Origin: JANTGF01 sp963750735
Lineage (GTDB): Bacteria > Bacteroidota > Bacteroidia > Bacteroidales > VadinHA17
Direction of reading: 5' to 3'
Assembly: GCA_963750735.1 (NCBI GenBank)
Contig: CAVVRY010000003.1
Coordinates: forward strand, 124,001 to 188,000
DNA length: 64,000 bases
Shown here: piece after piece, positions 54,145 to 61,242 of the stretch
Layout of the letters: the number at the start of each line of letters is the position of its first letter
Numbering within the stretch: position 1 is the first letter of the stretch
The notes under the pieces: generated by a model
Told to the model about the DNA's origin: nothing
Database searches by the model: none
Seen by the model: the letters and a program-made list of their open reading frames with translations, nothing else
Made by a program: the position numbers and the translations under genes

Positions 54145-54406
54145 GATAACCTCCTTTAGTAAAATTTCTATTTAACAATTCCTCACTCAAAGGTTCAAGC
54201 GGTTTGGTTGAAAAAATTAATGTTAAGGGCAATTCAAATACTTCACTGATTCTGAAAGCAAGGTCCAGGCTGGGGTTATATTCCTCCCGTTCAAGGTAGC
54301 CAATGGTTTGGTAATTAACCCCTACTTTGTCAGCTAACTCCTTTCTTGAAAGTTTTCTTTCATGGCGAAGCACAGCAATTCTATTGTAAATTCTCCTGGG
54401 ATCCAT
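54128..54406 (-). CDS. XRE family helix-turn-helix regulator
   Basis: 92 aa. An HTH_3 domain in residues 6-62 (RIAVLRHERKLSRKELADKV, then YQTIGYLEREEYNPSLDLA). There is no C-terminal ligand domain, as in the small repressors that control a neighbouring membrane gene. Probably autoregulated through the palindrome at 54428-54441. The ATG at 54406 is only a few bases from the predicted transcription start, so the transcript may be leaderless. Confidence 0.88.
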   Translation of the reverse strand: MDPRRIYNRIAVLRHERKLSRKELADKVGVNYQTIGYLEREEYNPSLDLAFRISEVFELPLTLIFSTKPLEPLSEELLNRNFTKGGYHGKRK

Positions 54407-54410
54407 GTTG

Positions 54411-54441
54411 TAAATATAAGCATAATATTGTATATATACAA
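54411..54441 (-). promoter_or_regulatory. Promoter and palindromic operator of the XRE operon
   Basis: On the minus strand, TTG (54441-54439), a 20-bp gap, then TATATTTA (54418-54411) approximates the Bacteroidota promoter. The -33 TTG is part of the perfect 14-bp palindrome TTGTATATATACAA (54428-54441), a natural site for a small XRE dimer to block RNA polymerase. Confidence 0.55.
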
Positions 54442-54690
54442 CATTTTATTATATAAACATAAACATTAAATGGGTTCTTACGATTTTTGTTGTTGAATTT
54501 CACTGGCTAAAGAATTGTATTTGAGTACAATGTGAGTTTCCAGGTATAATAACATAAAATTAAAGTATTGTTTTAGGAAGTTAATGAACACAATTAGTCC
54601 ATTTATCAAAGTTTCATATGAAATGTTGATCAAGAAATACCTAATTATTACTTTAATTGGCTTAAACCACCACAACCTAATTCTATTAAA

Positions 54691-56055
54691 ATGAAAAAAA
54701 AGCTAATCCTAATTTCATTCATTATTCCTTTGCTATTAACTACTACATGTACTAAAGAAAATGATAATGAGTTTAACGACACAGTTGAAATCTATACCAA
54801 CCCAACTGATCCCACCATCATGGTAGTAACCCAACATGATGGAACCGTTTTGACTTATTCTGGTATTAAGGATGCAGAAGGATACCCTGTATCCAACACC
54901 ACACTTTCAGCCTTATATGCAGGAGAAGACGTTCCTTATATTATGACTTATAAGGATGATTTACCAGATAATATTTTGGCACCTAATGGTGTGAATTTTA
55001 GCTTCGATTGGACTGGGGAGGAAACCTTTAGGATAAATACCATATCAGCCAATGGCGAAGTACAGATCAGTGTTCCAATTGACATCAACTCCCTGGAGGG
55101 GTCAAATTTCATACTTGGAACTCAAAATCAAATATTCACGAATTCACGCACAGGCTTAGCCTCCGAGTTAACTGTGAATCCAATTCAATCAATTTCACAA
55201 AAAAGTAGGACTACAGAGATTTCTTCTACTGGACATGCGATATCCATTTTAAAATGCGGAGAACCTGTAAACAATGCAACGGTTACAGTATCCTCTGAAC
55301 CTCCAATTGGTCAAAATAATTATATAGGTGAAATTGAATCAAATAATTGGTATTATTTTGATGTCCCAAAAGTTGCTGAAAAACCAATAAATTATGAAGA
55401 TAAATGCAATAAACTTGGTGAATATGCAGATTACGCCTGTAGCTTACCTGGAAGGCTGTATTTAGCAACCTTGAGTCCACAGAAACTATATGACCAGTAT
55501 AAATCAAAGATTATTGAATTTTTCCCTGGAATAAAAGATCCTCAAACAATATTGGACGTTGGTAAGAAAGCATTTGACCTTATTCCAAAGCTTTGTGAAT
55601 TACATAATAAAAGAAACCTTAACAATATTTGTAAAATGGCCTTTTTACTATATGTTGAACCACCTCCCACTAAACATCTACTAACTTTTACAATCTCCAC
55701 TCCTGGGAATCCTCCACTAAAGCTGGACCCCGTTGAATTCTATCCAAATCAGCCATCCAGCTGGACTATAGACCTACCCGGTGAACTTACTATTGAGGCA
55801 TTTCATGCAGTTCCTTCCAATCCGGCACCAAACCAAAGCTATGTTGCAAGTGCCATAATTAACTGTCCTGATCCTTCTGGAACGGACGTTACCATTTCTG
55901 TTGCTGGGAATGATGGTTACTCAAATTCACAAACAGTAAGCTTAACCCAAAGATCCGAAATCTCCTTATCAGTACCAGGTGCTGAAGAAGGTGTTAGAGA
56001 TATAATTACTGTTCAGGCAGGATCTAAACAATGGCAGTTGGTCATAATATTTTAG
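54691..56055 (+). CDS. lipoprotein of unknown function
   Basis: 454 aa. A signal peptide with a lipobox-like ending (LLLTTTCTKENDNE, Cys at residue 20). The acidic stretch after the Cys (KENDNEFND) resembles the signal that sends Bacteroidota lipoproteins to the cell surface. The body is beta-rich, with several Cys (KCGEP, DKCNKLGEYADYACSL, LCELHNKRNLNNICK) suggesting disulfides, and carboxypeptidase-like or Ig-like ends (NPPLKLDPVEF, TIEAFHAVPSN). I do not recognise a family. The preceding 284 bp hold only the XRE promoter and a weak 65-codon frame on the minus strand. Its stop overlaps the rhomboid stop by 4 bases. Confidence 0.75.
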   Translation: MKKKLILISFIIPLLLTTTCTKENDNEFNDTVEIYTNPTDPTIMVVTQHDGTVLTYSGIKDAEGYPVSNTTLSALYAGEDVPYIMTYKDDLPDNILAPNGVNFSFDWTGEETFRINTISANGEVQISVPIDINSLEGSNFILGTQNQIFTNSRTGLASELTVNPIQSISQKSRTTEISSTGHAISILKCGEPVNNATVTVSSEPPIGQNNYIGEIESNNWYYFDVPKVAEKPINYEDKCNKLGEYADYACSLPGRLYLATLSPQKLYDQYKSKIIEFFPGIKDPQTILDVGKKAFDLIPKLCELHNKRNLNNICKMAFLLYVEPPPTKHLLTFTISTPGNPPLKLDPVEFYPNQPSSWTIDLPGELTIEAFHAVPSNPAPNQSYVASAIINCPDPSGTDVTISVAGNDGYSNSQTVSLTQRSEISLSVPGAEEGVRDIITVQAGSKQWQLVIIF

Positions 56056-56687
56056 GATTCTTGCATTTCATCTTCGTCAAGACCTAGCTCTTCTTCCTCT
56101 TCCCAGCGGTATTTAGGTCGCTGTGGACCATATTTTCTATAATGTATGGCAAGTACTACACCCGAAATGGCTCCAAGCATATGAGATTCATATGATATAT
56201 GAGGTTGGATTGGAAAAATACCCCAGATAAGGCTTCCATATAAAAATACAACCAGCATAGAAATAGCAAGAAGTGGTATATAATTTCGAATAATACCACT
56301 GACAAACAAGAAAGCTGCAAATCCATATATCAATCCACTGGCTCCTATATGATAGGCTTCTCTGCCGCCAAACCAGACCCAGATTCCCACCATAAACCAG
56401 GAAAGGAAGAATATCCTAAAAGCAAGGCTACTGTAAAAATAAAATATGGCTGTAGTAAGAACCAAAAGTGGAACAGAATTATTAAAAAGGTGTTTGATGT
56501 CGGCATGAATAAAGGGTGAAAATATAATTCCTTTAAGGCCAGAAATCTTTCTGGGGAAGATCCCCATGTATGAAAAGTCGAGATCAAGTGTAATTTCAAC
56601 AAACCATACAAGCCATAAAGAAAGCAGAAATGCCAATGGAAAGATCAGGCTGTAGCCCAATCTTTTCTTTTCAAAATTGATATCCAT
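56052..56687 (-). CDS. rhomboid family intramembrane serine protease
   Basis: 211 aa from the ATG at 56687 (a GTG at 56702 is in frame). Six TMs. The catalytic Ser is in HIGASGLIYGF (GASG), the catalytic His in YESHMLGAISG, and the oxyanion His/Asn in HADIKHLFNN. Cleaves membrane proteins within the bilayer; the substrate is unknown. The acidic tail (EEEEELGLDEDE) is a cytoplasmic extension. It converges on the lipoprotein gene. Confidence 0.9.
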   Translation of the reverse strand: MDINFEKKRLGYSLIFPLAFLLSLWLVWFVEITLDLDFSYMGIFPRKISGLKGIIFSPFIHADIKHLFNNSVPLLVLTTAIFYFYSSLAFRIFFLSWFMVGIWVWFGGREAYHIGASGLIYGFAAFLFVSGIIRNYIPLLAISMLVVFLYGSLIWGIFPIQPHISYESHMLGAISGVVLAIHYRKYGPQRPKYRWEEEEELGLDEDEMQES

Positions 56688-56728
56688 TTCACTTTCCACC
56701 ACCTATAATTTTATTAAAACAACGATTA

Positions 56729-57553
56729 CTACTCTTGATCGACAAAGAGACTAAGTTTATACCCTCCGTATTTTCTTATATTTATTACGTATCCTTCCTC
56801 AAAAATCAGATATTGACCCTTTATTCCAATTAGTTTTCCTGAAAACCGAGGAGTTTTAGCAAGGTTTATACTATTCACCTTTACAGGAAAATACAATACC
56901 GGGTATTCGAATTCAAATATTTCATCATCTAGAGTTACATAGTCCTGCATATCTGGAGGCAATAATCCTGCAGTGCTGTCTTTGGCAATCTTTAAATCGA
57001 TCTCCCTTTCAACTTTATCTGTAAGCATATTCCTCCAGTTTGTCTTATCCTGCATATGCTTTTTTAATTCTACTTCAATGTTTCCAGCAATGTGCCGATT
57101 AGGAGTCTTCGCCAGTTTAATAGCCCTCCATGCACCCTGATCAATCCATCGGGTTGGTATTTGTGAGCTTCGTGTAACACCTACTTTCAGACCACTAGAA
57201 ACGGCAAGGTATACAAAATGATCCTGCAAACAATGATTTTCTGACCACTCCATATCGCGTGATATCCCCAAATGTGCTTCGCAAAGTTCCGGCCTGAGCA
57301 CACAGGCATCAGTTTGAGGCAAGCTTATAAAGCAGGGGTAGCAATATCCCTGAGAAAAAGAGGTTTTTGTTTTTTTCCCGCAATGAATGCAATTTATCTC
57401 TCCTTCGTACTGCAGAGTAAGCTCCCGGCCAATATGATCATTCATATTTACCTTTTCCGAACTTAGGGGGAGCTTATAATTTACTCTATTTATTATATTA
57501 TCCTCATCAAGTATGGTGGTTTCCATCTTAAAAACTGTTCCAGTAATGCTCAT
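56729..57553 (-). CDS. DUF2797 protein with zinc-ribbon-like Cys cluster
   Basis: 274 aa from the ATG at 57553 (MSITGTVFKMETT); the frame continues to 57691 but the added 46 residues are low-complexity and unlike the family. A four-Cys site (NCIHCGKKTKTSFSQGYCYPC, about residues 63-83) may bind zinc. LKVGVTRSSQIPTRWIDQGA is a GIY-YIG nuclease-like core pattern (VGVTR, RWIDQGA), which some DUF2797 proteins share; whether it is active is unclear. There is a single copy and no operon partner. Confidence 0.82.
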   Translation of the reverse strand: MSITGTVFKMETTILDEDNIINRVNYKLPLSSEKVNMNDHIGRELTLQYEGEINCIHCGKKTKTSFSQGYCYPCFISLPQTDACVLRPELCEAHLGISRDMEWSENHCLQDHFVYLAVSSGLKVGVTRSSQIPTRWIDQGAWRAIKLAKTPNRHIAGNIEVELKKHMQDKTNWRNMLTDKVEREIDLKIAKDSTAGLLPPDMQDYVTLDDEIFEFEYPVLYFPVKVNSINLAKTPRFSGKLIGIKGQYLIFEEGYVINIRKYGGYKLSLFVDQE

Positions 57554-57673
57554 TTCGTGTTTTTTTAAAGAAGAATATAAAATAACAAAAAAAAAATCAA
57601 TTTTTTTTACAATTTTATTTCTATTGATATACAATCCATTAGACCTCATGACTGAAAAATAGTTTAATTTTTT

Positions 57674-57750
57674 TAGTACTAGGTATTGCATAGTATTAAT
57701 TATTTTTACATATCTTTGTAATGGATATTAGAAAGCAATGGATAGTACTA
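57674..57750 (+). promoter_or_regulatory. Promoter of the PspC-PadR operon with two TAGTACTA palindromes
   Basis: TTG (57686-57688), 22 bases, then TATCTTTG (57711-57718), a full -7 match. The 8-bp palindrome TAGTACTA lies at 57674-57681, just upstream of -33, and again at 57743-57750, in the leader, 62 bases between the copies. A related TAGTATTA is at 57691-57698, between the boxes. Paired sites around a promoter suit repression by the PadR protein encoded in the same operon. Confidence 0.6.
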
Positions 57751-57769
57751 GTTATTAAATTTACAACAC

Positions 57770-58372
57770 ATGAAACAAACTTACAGCATTAACCTAGGAG
57801 GAATAGTTTTTAACATTGATGATGATGCCTACCATCATCTAAAAGACTATTTACACCAGATCGAAACACATTTTGCCAACGATGAAGAAGGTCGTGAGAT
57901 CATGTCAGACATTGAAACCCGAATTGCAGAATTGTTTCAGGAACGCATTAAAGGGGCCAGGCAGGTAATTGAAATGAATGATATCGTGGAGATTAAAAAA
58001 ATTCTTGGAAGCCCGGATGAATTTGGCGATCAGGAAAATGGCAATTCTGGCAGTGGCAGAAAAAAAGAAAAATTCGGACCATCGAGCTATCGCAGGATCT
58101 ATCGAGATCCTGACAACCGGATTCTTGGTGGCGTTTGCTCAGGAATGGGAGCTTACTGGCAAATTGAACCATGGATATTCAGGGTAATATTCATAATTTT
58201 CATTTTTGGAGCCGTAGGTCCCATAATCTACTTAATCCTCTGGATCGTAATCCCCGAAGCCAAAACTGCAGCTCAAAAACTTGAGATGAAAGGGGAGCCG
58301 GTGAACATCTCTAACATTGGAAAAACTGTTAAAGAAGAATTTCAAAATGTTAAAGATCGTATGAACCTGTAG
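57770..58372 (+). CDS. PspC domain protein (short form)
   Basis: 200 aa. An N-terminal domain of about 80 residues (SINLGGIVFNIDDDAYHHLKDYL, ADIETRIAELF-like SDIETRIAELFQERIKGARQ) is shared with the larger PspC protein at 58.8 kb. The PspC domain follows (RRIYRDPDNRILGGVCSGMGAY, about 112-175) with one or two TMs (IFRVIFIIFIFGAVGPIIYLIL). PspC proteins sense envelope stress in other bacteria. Here it is the first gene of a three-gene operon with PadR in the middle. Confidence 0.9.
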   Translation: MKQTYSINLGGIVFNIDDDAYHHLKDYLHQIETHFANDEEGREIMSDIETRIAELFQERIKGARQVIEMNDIVEIKKILGSPDEFGDQENGNSGSGRKKEKFGPSSYRRIYRDPDNRILGGVCSGMGAYWQIEPWIFRVIFIIFIFGAVGPIIYLILWIVIPEAKTAAQKLEMKGEPVNISNIGKTVKEEFQNVKDRMNL

Positions 58373-58414
58373 AGGAGTAAATTAATTGAAAGTATAACCT
58401 AAAAAGAGAATAAA

Positions 58415-58744
58415 ATGAATGTTGAAAATACACAAGCCCAAATGAGGAAGGGAATACTTGAATACTGCATATTGTCCGTCCTTGAAAAAGAATCAGTTTA
58501 TGCCTCAGATATTATAAGGCAACTGAAAGAGGCCAAGGTGATTGTGGTTGAGGGTACTTTATACCCAATTCTAACACGCCAGAAAAACGCAGGCCTGCTA
58601 AGCTATCGCTGGGAAGAGTCTACACAGGGGCCACCCAGGAAATACTATGAACTAACCGACAAGGGCAAAGAATTCTTACTTCAGCTCGATACTTCCTGGG
58701 AAGAATTAGTAAAGGCTATAAAACTTGTAAGGAAAACGAAATAA
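58415..58744 (+). CDS. PadR family transcriptional regulator
   Basis: 109 aa winged-helix repressor. KGILEYCILSVLEKESVYASDIIRQLKEA and VVEGTLYPILTRQKNAGLLSYRW are the PadR DNA-binding helices, ending in GPPRKYYELTDKGKEFL. It lacks a large C-terminal dimer domain (short PadR, subfamily 2). It sits between two PspC genes (42 and 24 bases) and probably represses their shared promoter, where TAGTACTA palindromes occur. Confidence 0.93.
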   Translation: MNVENTQAQMRKGILEYCILSVLEKESVYASDIIRQLKEAKVIVVEGTLYPILTRQKNAGLLSYRWEESTQGPPRKYYELTDKGKEFLLQLDTSWEELVKAIKLVRKTK

Positions 58745-58768
58745 TTTTTGAATCCTAACTCTAGAAAA

Positions 58769-60409
58769 ATGAAAAAAACAATTAAAATAAAAATCGGAGG
58801 TGTCGTTTTCCATATTGATGAGGATGCATATGCTATTCTCAAATCATACCTTGATTCATTATCTGATCATTTTAAAGGAATGGATGGTGGAAAAGAGGTC
58901 ATGGAAGATATCGAGGCTCGGATTGGAGAAATCTTTGAACAAAAAACGTCGGGACATAAGGAGGTTATTGAGGTTCCCGATGTGGAGGACATGATAAACA
59001 TCCTCGGCCAGGCCAGAGACATAATTAATGAGGATGAAGAAATTAGTTACACGAGCAGACCTTATTACTCCAACAAGGGAAAAAGGCTTTATCGTGATCC
59101 AGACAATGCTATTTTAGGTGGTGTTTGTGGAGGCCTTGGTGCTTACTTTAATGTAGATCCTATCTGGTTCAGAATCTTATTCCTGATCCTGCTCTTGGCA
59201 TACGGAACCGGCCTGATTTATATTGTTCTCTGGATCATACTACCTAAAGCCCAGACTCCAAGTCAAAAATTGGAAATGAAGGGGGAAAATGTTACGGTTC
59301 AGAACATCGAGAAATCAATAAAGAATGAGTTTGAAAATGTTAAGGGAAATTTAAGTAAAATAAAAGACTCAGATACATACTCGCGTTCAACCAACGCGGT
59401 GAATGAGGTATTCAGGGGAATTGGCAATGTAATTTTAATTTTCCTCAAAATTATTTTAATAATTATTGGTGTAGCACTTATTATTGCCGGCTTCTCTTCT
59501 CTACTTGGCTTTTTAGGGATACTGGCCTTCAGCAATACATTCTTTTTTCCTGACATGCTGGATATCCCAAGATTCCACCTGCCTCATCTGCTACCCATTT
59601 TCACCGATCCACGAAATGTTCCATTTGTGCTCATTAGTTTGGTCCTGGTGGTTGTAATACCTCTTTTTGCACTGATATATGGAGGCATTAAGCTTATATT
59701 CCGTTTTAAAGCAAAAGACAGAGTGGTTGGGCTGGTATCCTTGGTGGTATGGATTGTAGCTGTTGTTGGCTTGTCTTCAATGGTCGCATTTGAAGGAGTC
59801 AATTACAATGAAAGTGCGAGAATTACAAACACTTATACCCTCGATAGTATACCTGCAAACACCATATATCTAAAAACTACACAAATGCCTGTCGGAGCTG
59901 AAGAGGAAGATTTTGTATACTTTGAAGTTGACAACGATGGTATTTACAGGGATAGAGAAACCGGGACAATCTATGGGAAACCAAGATTTACTATTGAAAG
60001 CAGTGAATCGGGGGAAGTAGAACTCGAGATCCGGAAGAAATCCCGCGGGCGGAAATCAAAAATAGCATGGAATCACGCCCGGGAGCTCGAGTATTACTGG
60101 AATCAAAGGGATTCTTTACTTCTCCTCGATCCTTACTTTAAACTTGGAGAAGGACAACGTTGGAGAGATCCATATGTAAGGATGAAGCTATTGGTGCCTG
60201 TTGGAACATCCGTATATCTAAATGAAAATATGACGGAGATAATGTACAACATTCCCAATGTTAGCAATACCTGGGATTATGATATGGTTAATAAAAAATG
60301 GGTGATGACAGATGAAGGTCTTGCTGAACAAAATACTTTAATTAAAATCGAAAAACAGCTTGTTGACACTCTTGAGGTGCAGAATGATACACTAAATATT
60401 GGAAACTGA
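58769..60409 (+). CDS. PspC domain membrane protein (long form)
   Basis: 546 aa from the ATG at 58769 (an in-frame TTG lies at 58748). The same N-terminal domain as the short form (IKIGGVVFHIDEDAYAILKSYL, EDIEARIGEIFEQ) and a PspC domain (KRLYRDPDNAILGGVCGGLGAY) are followed by three more TM regions (VILIFLKIILIIIGVALIIA, FVLISLVLVVVIPLFALIYGG, VGLVSLVVWIVAVVGLSSMV). A periplasmic beta domain comes last, about 200 residues (NTIYLKTTQMPVG, RMKLLVPVGTSVYLNENM). Likely an envelope-stress sensor or effector under PadR control. Confidence 0.9.
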   Translation: MKKTIKIKIGGVVFHIDEDAYAILKSYLDSLSDHFKGMDGGKEVMEDIEARIGEIFEQKTSGHKEVIEVPDVEDMINILGQARDIINEDEEISYTSRPYYSNKGKRLYRDPDNAILGGVCGGLGAYFNVDPIWFRILFLILLLAYGTGLIYIVLWIILPKAQTPSQKLEMKGENVTVQNIEKSIKNEFENVKGNLSKIKDSDTYSRSTNAVNEVFRGIGNVILIFLKIILIIIGVALIIAGFSSLLGFLGILAFSNTFFFPDMLDIPRFHLPHLLPIFTDPRNVPFVLISLVLVVVIPLFALIYGGIKLIFRFKAKDRVVGLVSLVVWIVAVVGLSSMVAFEGVNYNESARITNTYTLDSIPANTIYLKTTQMPVGAEEEDFVYFEVDNDGIYRDRETGTIYGKPRFTIESSESGEVELEIRKKSRGRKSKIAWNHARELEYYWNQRDSLLLLDPYFKLGEGQRWRDPYVRMKLLVPVGTSVYLNENMTEIMYNIPNVSNTWDYDMVNKKWVMTDEGLAEQNTLIKIEKQLVDTLEVQNDTLNIGN

Positions 60410-60424
60410 TAATTATTTGATAGG

Positions 60425-60452
60425 ATATCTCCCCTCTTTTAAGGGGAGATAT
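60425..60452 (+). terminator. Terminator of the PspC-PadR operon
   Basis: A perfect 11-bp stem ATATCTCCCCT / AGGGGAGATAT with a 6-base CTTTTA loop, followed by a T-rich stretch, 15 bases past the stop codon. Confidence 0.8.
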
Positions 60453-60514
60453 TTCATTTAATAGTCTCCCAATCCAAATATGATCTGCACAAAATCAATT
60501 AATTGCATGAAACT

Positions 60515-60545
60515 TTTGAATATTTGTATAGTGCAGGTATATTTG
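60515..60545 (+). promoter_or_regulatory. Strong consensus promoter upstream of the hairpin RNA
   Basis: TTTG (60515-60518), 19 bases, TATATTTG (60538-60545): both boxes and the spacing match the Bacteroidota sigma-A consensus exactly, the best promoter in the window. Predicted start near 60552, well upstream of the TonB fragment at 60727. Confidence 0.75.
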
Positions 60546-60551
60546 TTCCAG

Positions 60552-60645
60552 ACAATTTTCGTTAACTAATATATTGCCACTTTCTCTGTAAGAAGAAATT
60601 AGACATTGGCCTGTCTGTTTTCCTAACCGGAGAAAGTGGTTTTTT
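60552..60645 (+). ncRNA. Candidate small RNA or attenuating leader ending in a terminator hairpin
   Basis: From the predicted start to a run of six Ts is about 94 nt. The 3' part folds as an outer stem of 12 bp (CCACTTTCTCTG at 60577-60588 with CGGAGAAAGTGG at 60628-60639, one G-U) enclosing an inner hairpin (AGACA-TTGGCC-TGTCT, 60601-60616), followed by TTTTTT (60640-60645). I recognise no riboswitch class (no TPP, SAM, cobalamin or preQ1 signature). It may be an independent sRNA or a terminator leader controlling the receptor gene at 60727. Confidence 0.45.
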
Positions 60646-60726
60646 ATATCCTCTAACATAAATCCGGAATCAGGATAAAAATCTATTTTTTTACATTTGC
60701 CAAATTTCTGATCTTATTCATTGAAA

Positions 60727-61242
60727 ATGAATATTAAGCATTATATAGTTTTTCTGCTAATATTGCTCAACCAGGTGAATGTCTCATTTTCGCAAATAAA
60801 TGTTGGTGATACTTTAGACATAAAAATGAAATATGAGCTTGGAGAAGTAACTATAAAGCCTTTGCAAAAGAATAATTCAGCAGAATACATCTCCACCAAA
60901 ACCATTAATAAATACAATCAACAGGAAGTAGCCGGAGCCCTTCAAACCTTATCCGGTTTGAATTATATGGCTATAGGATCAAAAAATGAAGCCATGGTTA
61001 CGGTAAGGGGTTTTGACCTTCGTCAGGTACCTGTATACCTCGATGGAGTGCCAGTTTATACAATTTATGATGGTTATGTTGACCTATCACGCTTTACAAG
61101 TTTTGATATAGCCGGTATAAGTGTTGAGAATGGGAATTCATCTGTACTTCATGGGCCAAATGCAATGGGAGGAGTTTTATTTTTACTATCAGATATCAAT
61201 TGCAGTAAAACAACAATTATTAAACAACTAGTTTGTTCCTAA
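60727..61242 (+). pseudogene. TonB-dependent receptor, truncated after the plug domain
   Basis: The start is the ATG at 60727 with a signal peptide (MNIKHYIVFLLILLNQVNVSFSQ). The plug domain follows: LGEVTIKPLQ, STKTINKYNQQEVAGALQTL, VTVRGFDLRQVPVYLDGVPV and SVLHGPNAMGGVL. At this point, near 61180, a normal receptor would continue into an Asn-Ile/Leu-Val strand and about 500 barrel residues. Here the sequence becomes unrelated and stops at 61242, inside the last 15 bases of the convergent aacS gene. This is either a deletion or inversion breakpoint or an assembly join. It cannot form a working receptor. Confidence 0.8.

Noticed and set aside
54478..54675. 65-codon minus-strand frame between the XRE gene and the lipoprotein gene
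   Set aside because: Low-complexity, AT-driven composition, no start signal, no recognisable family, and it overlaps the region expected to hold the lipoprotein promoter.
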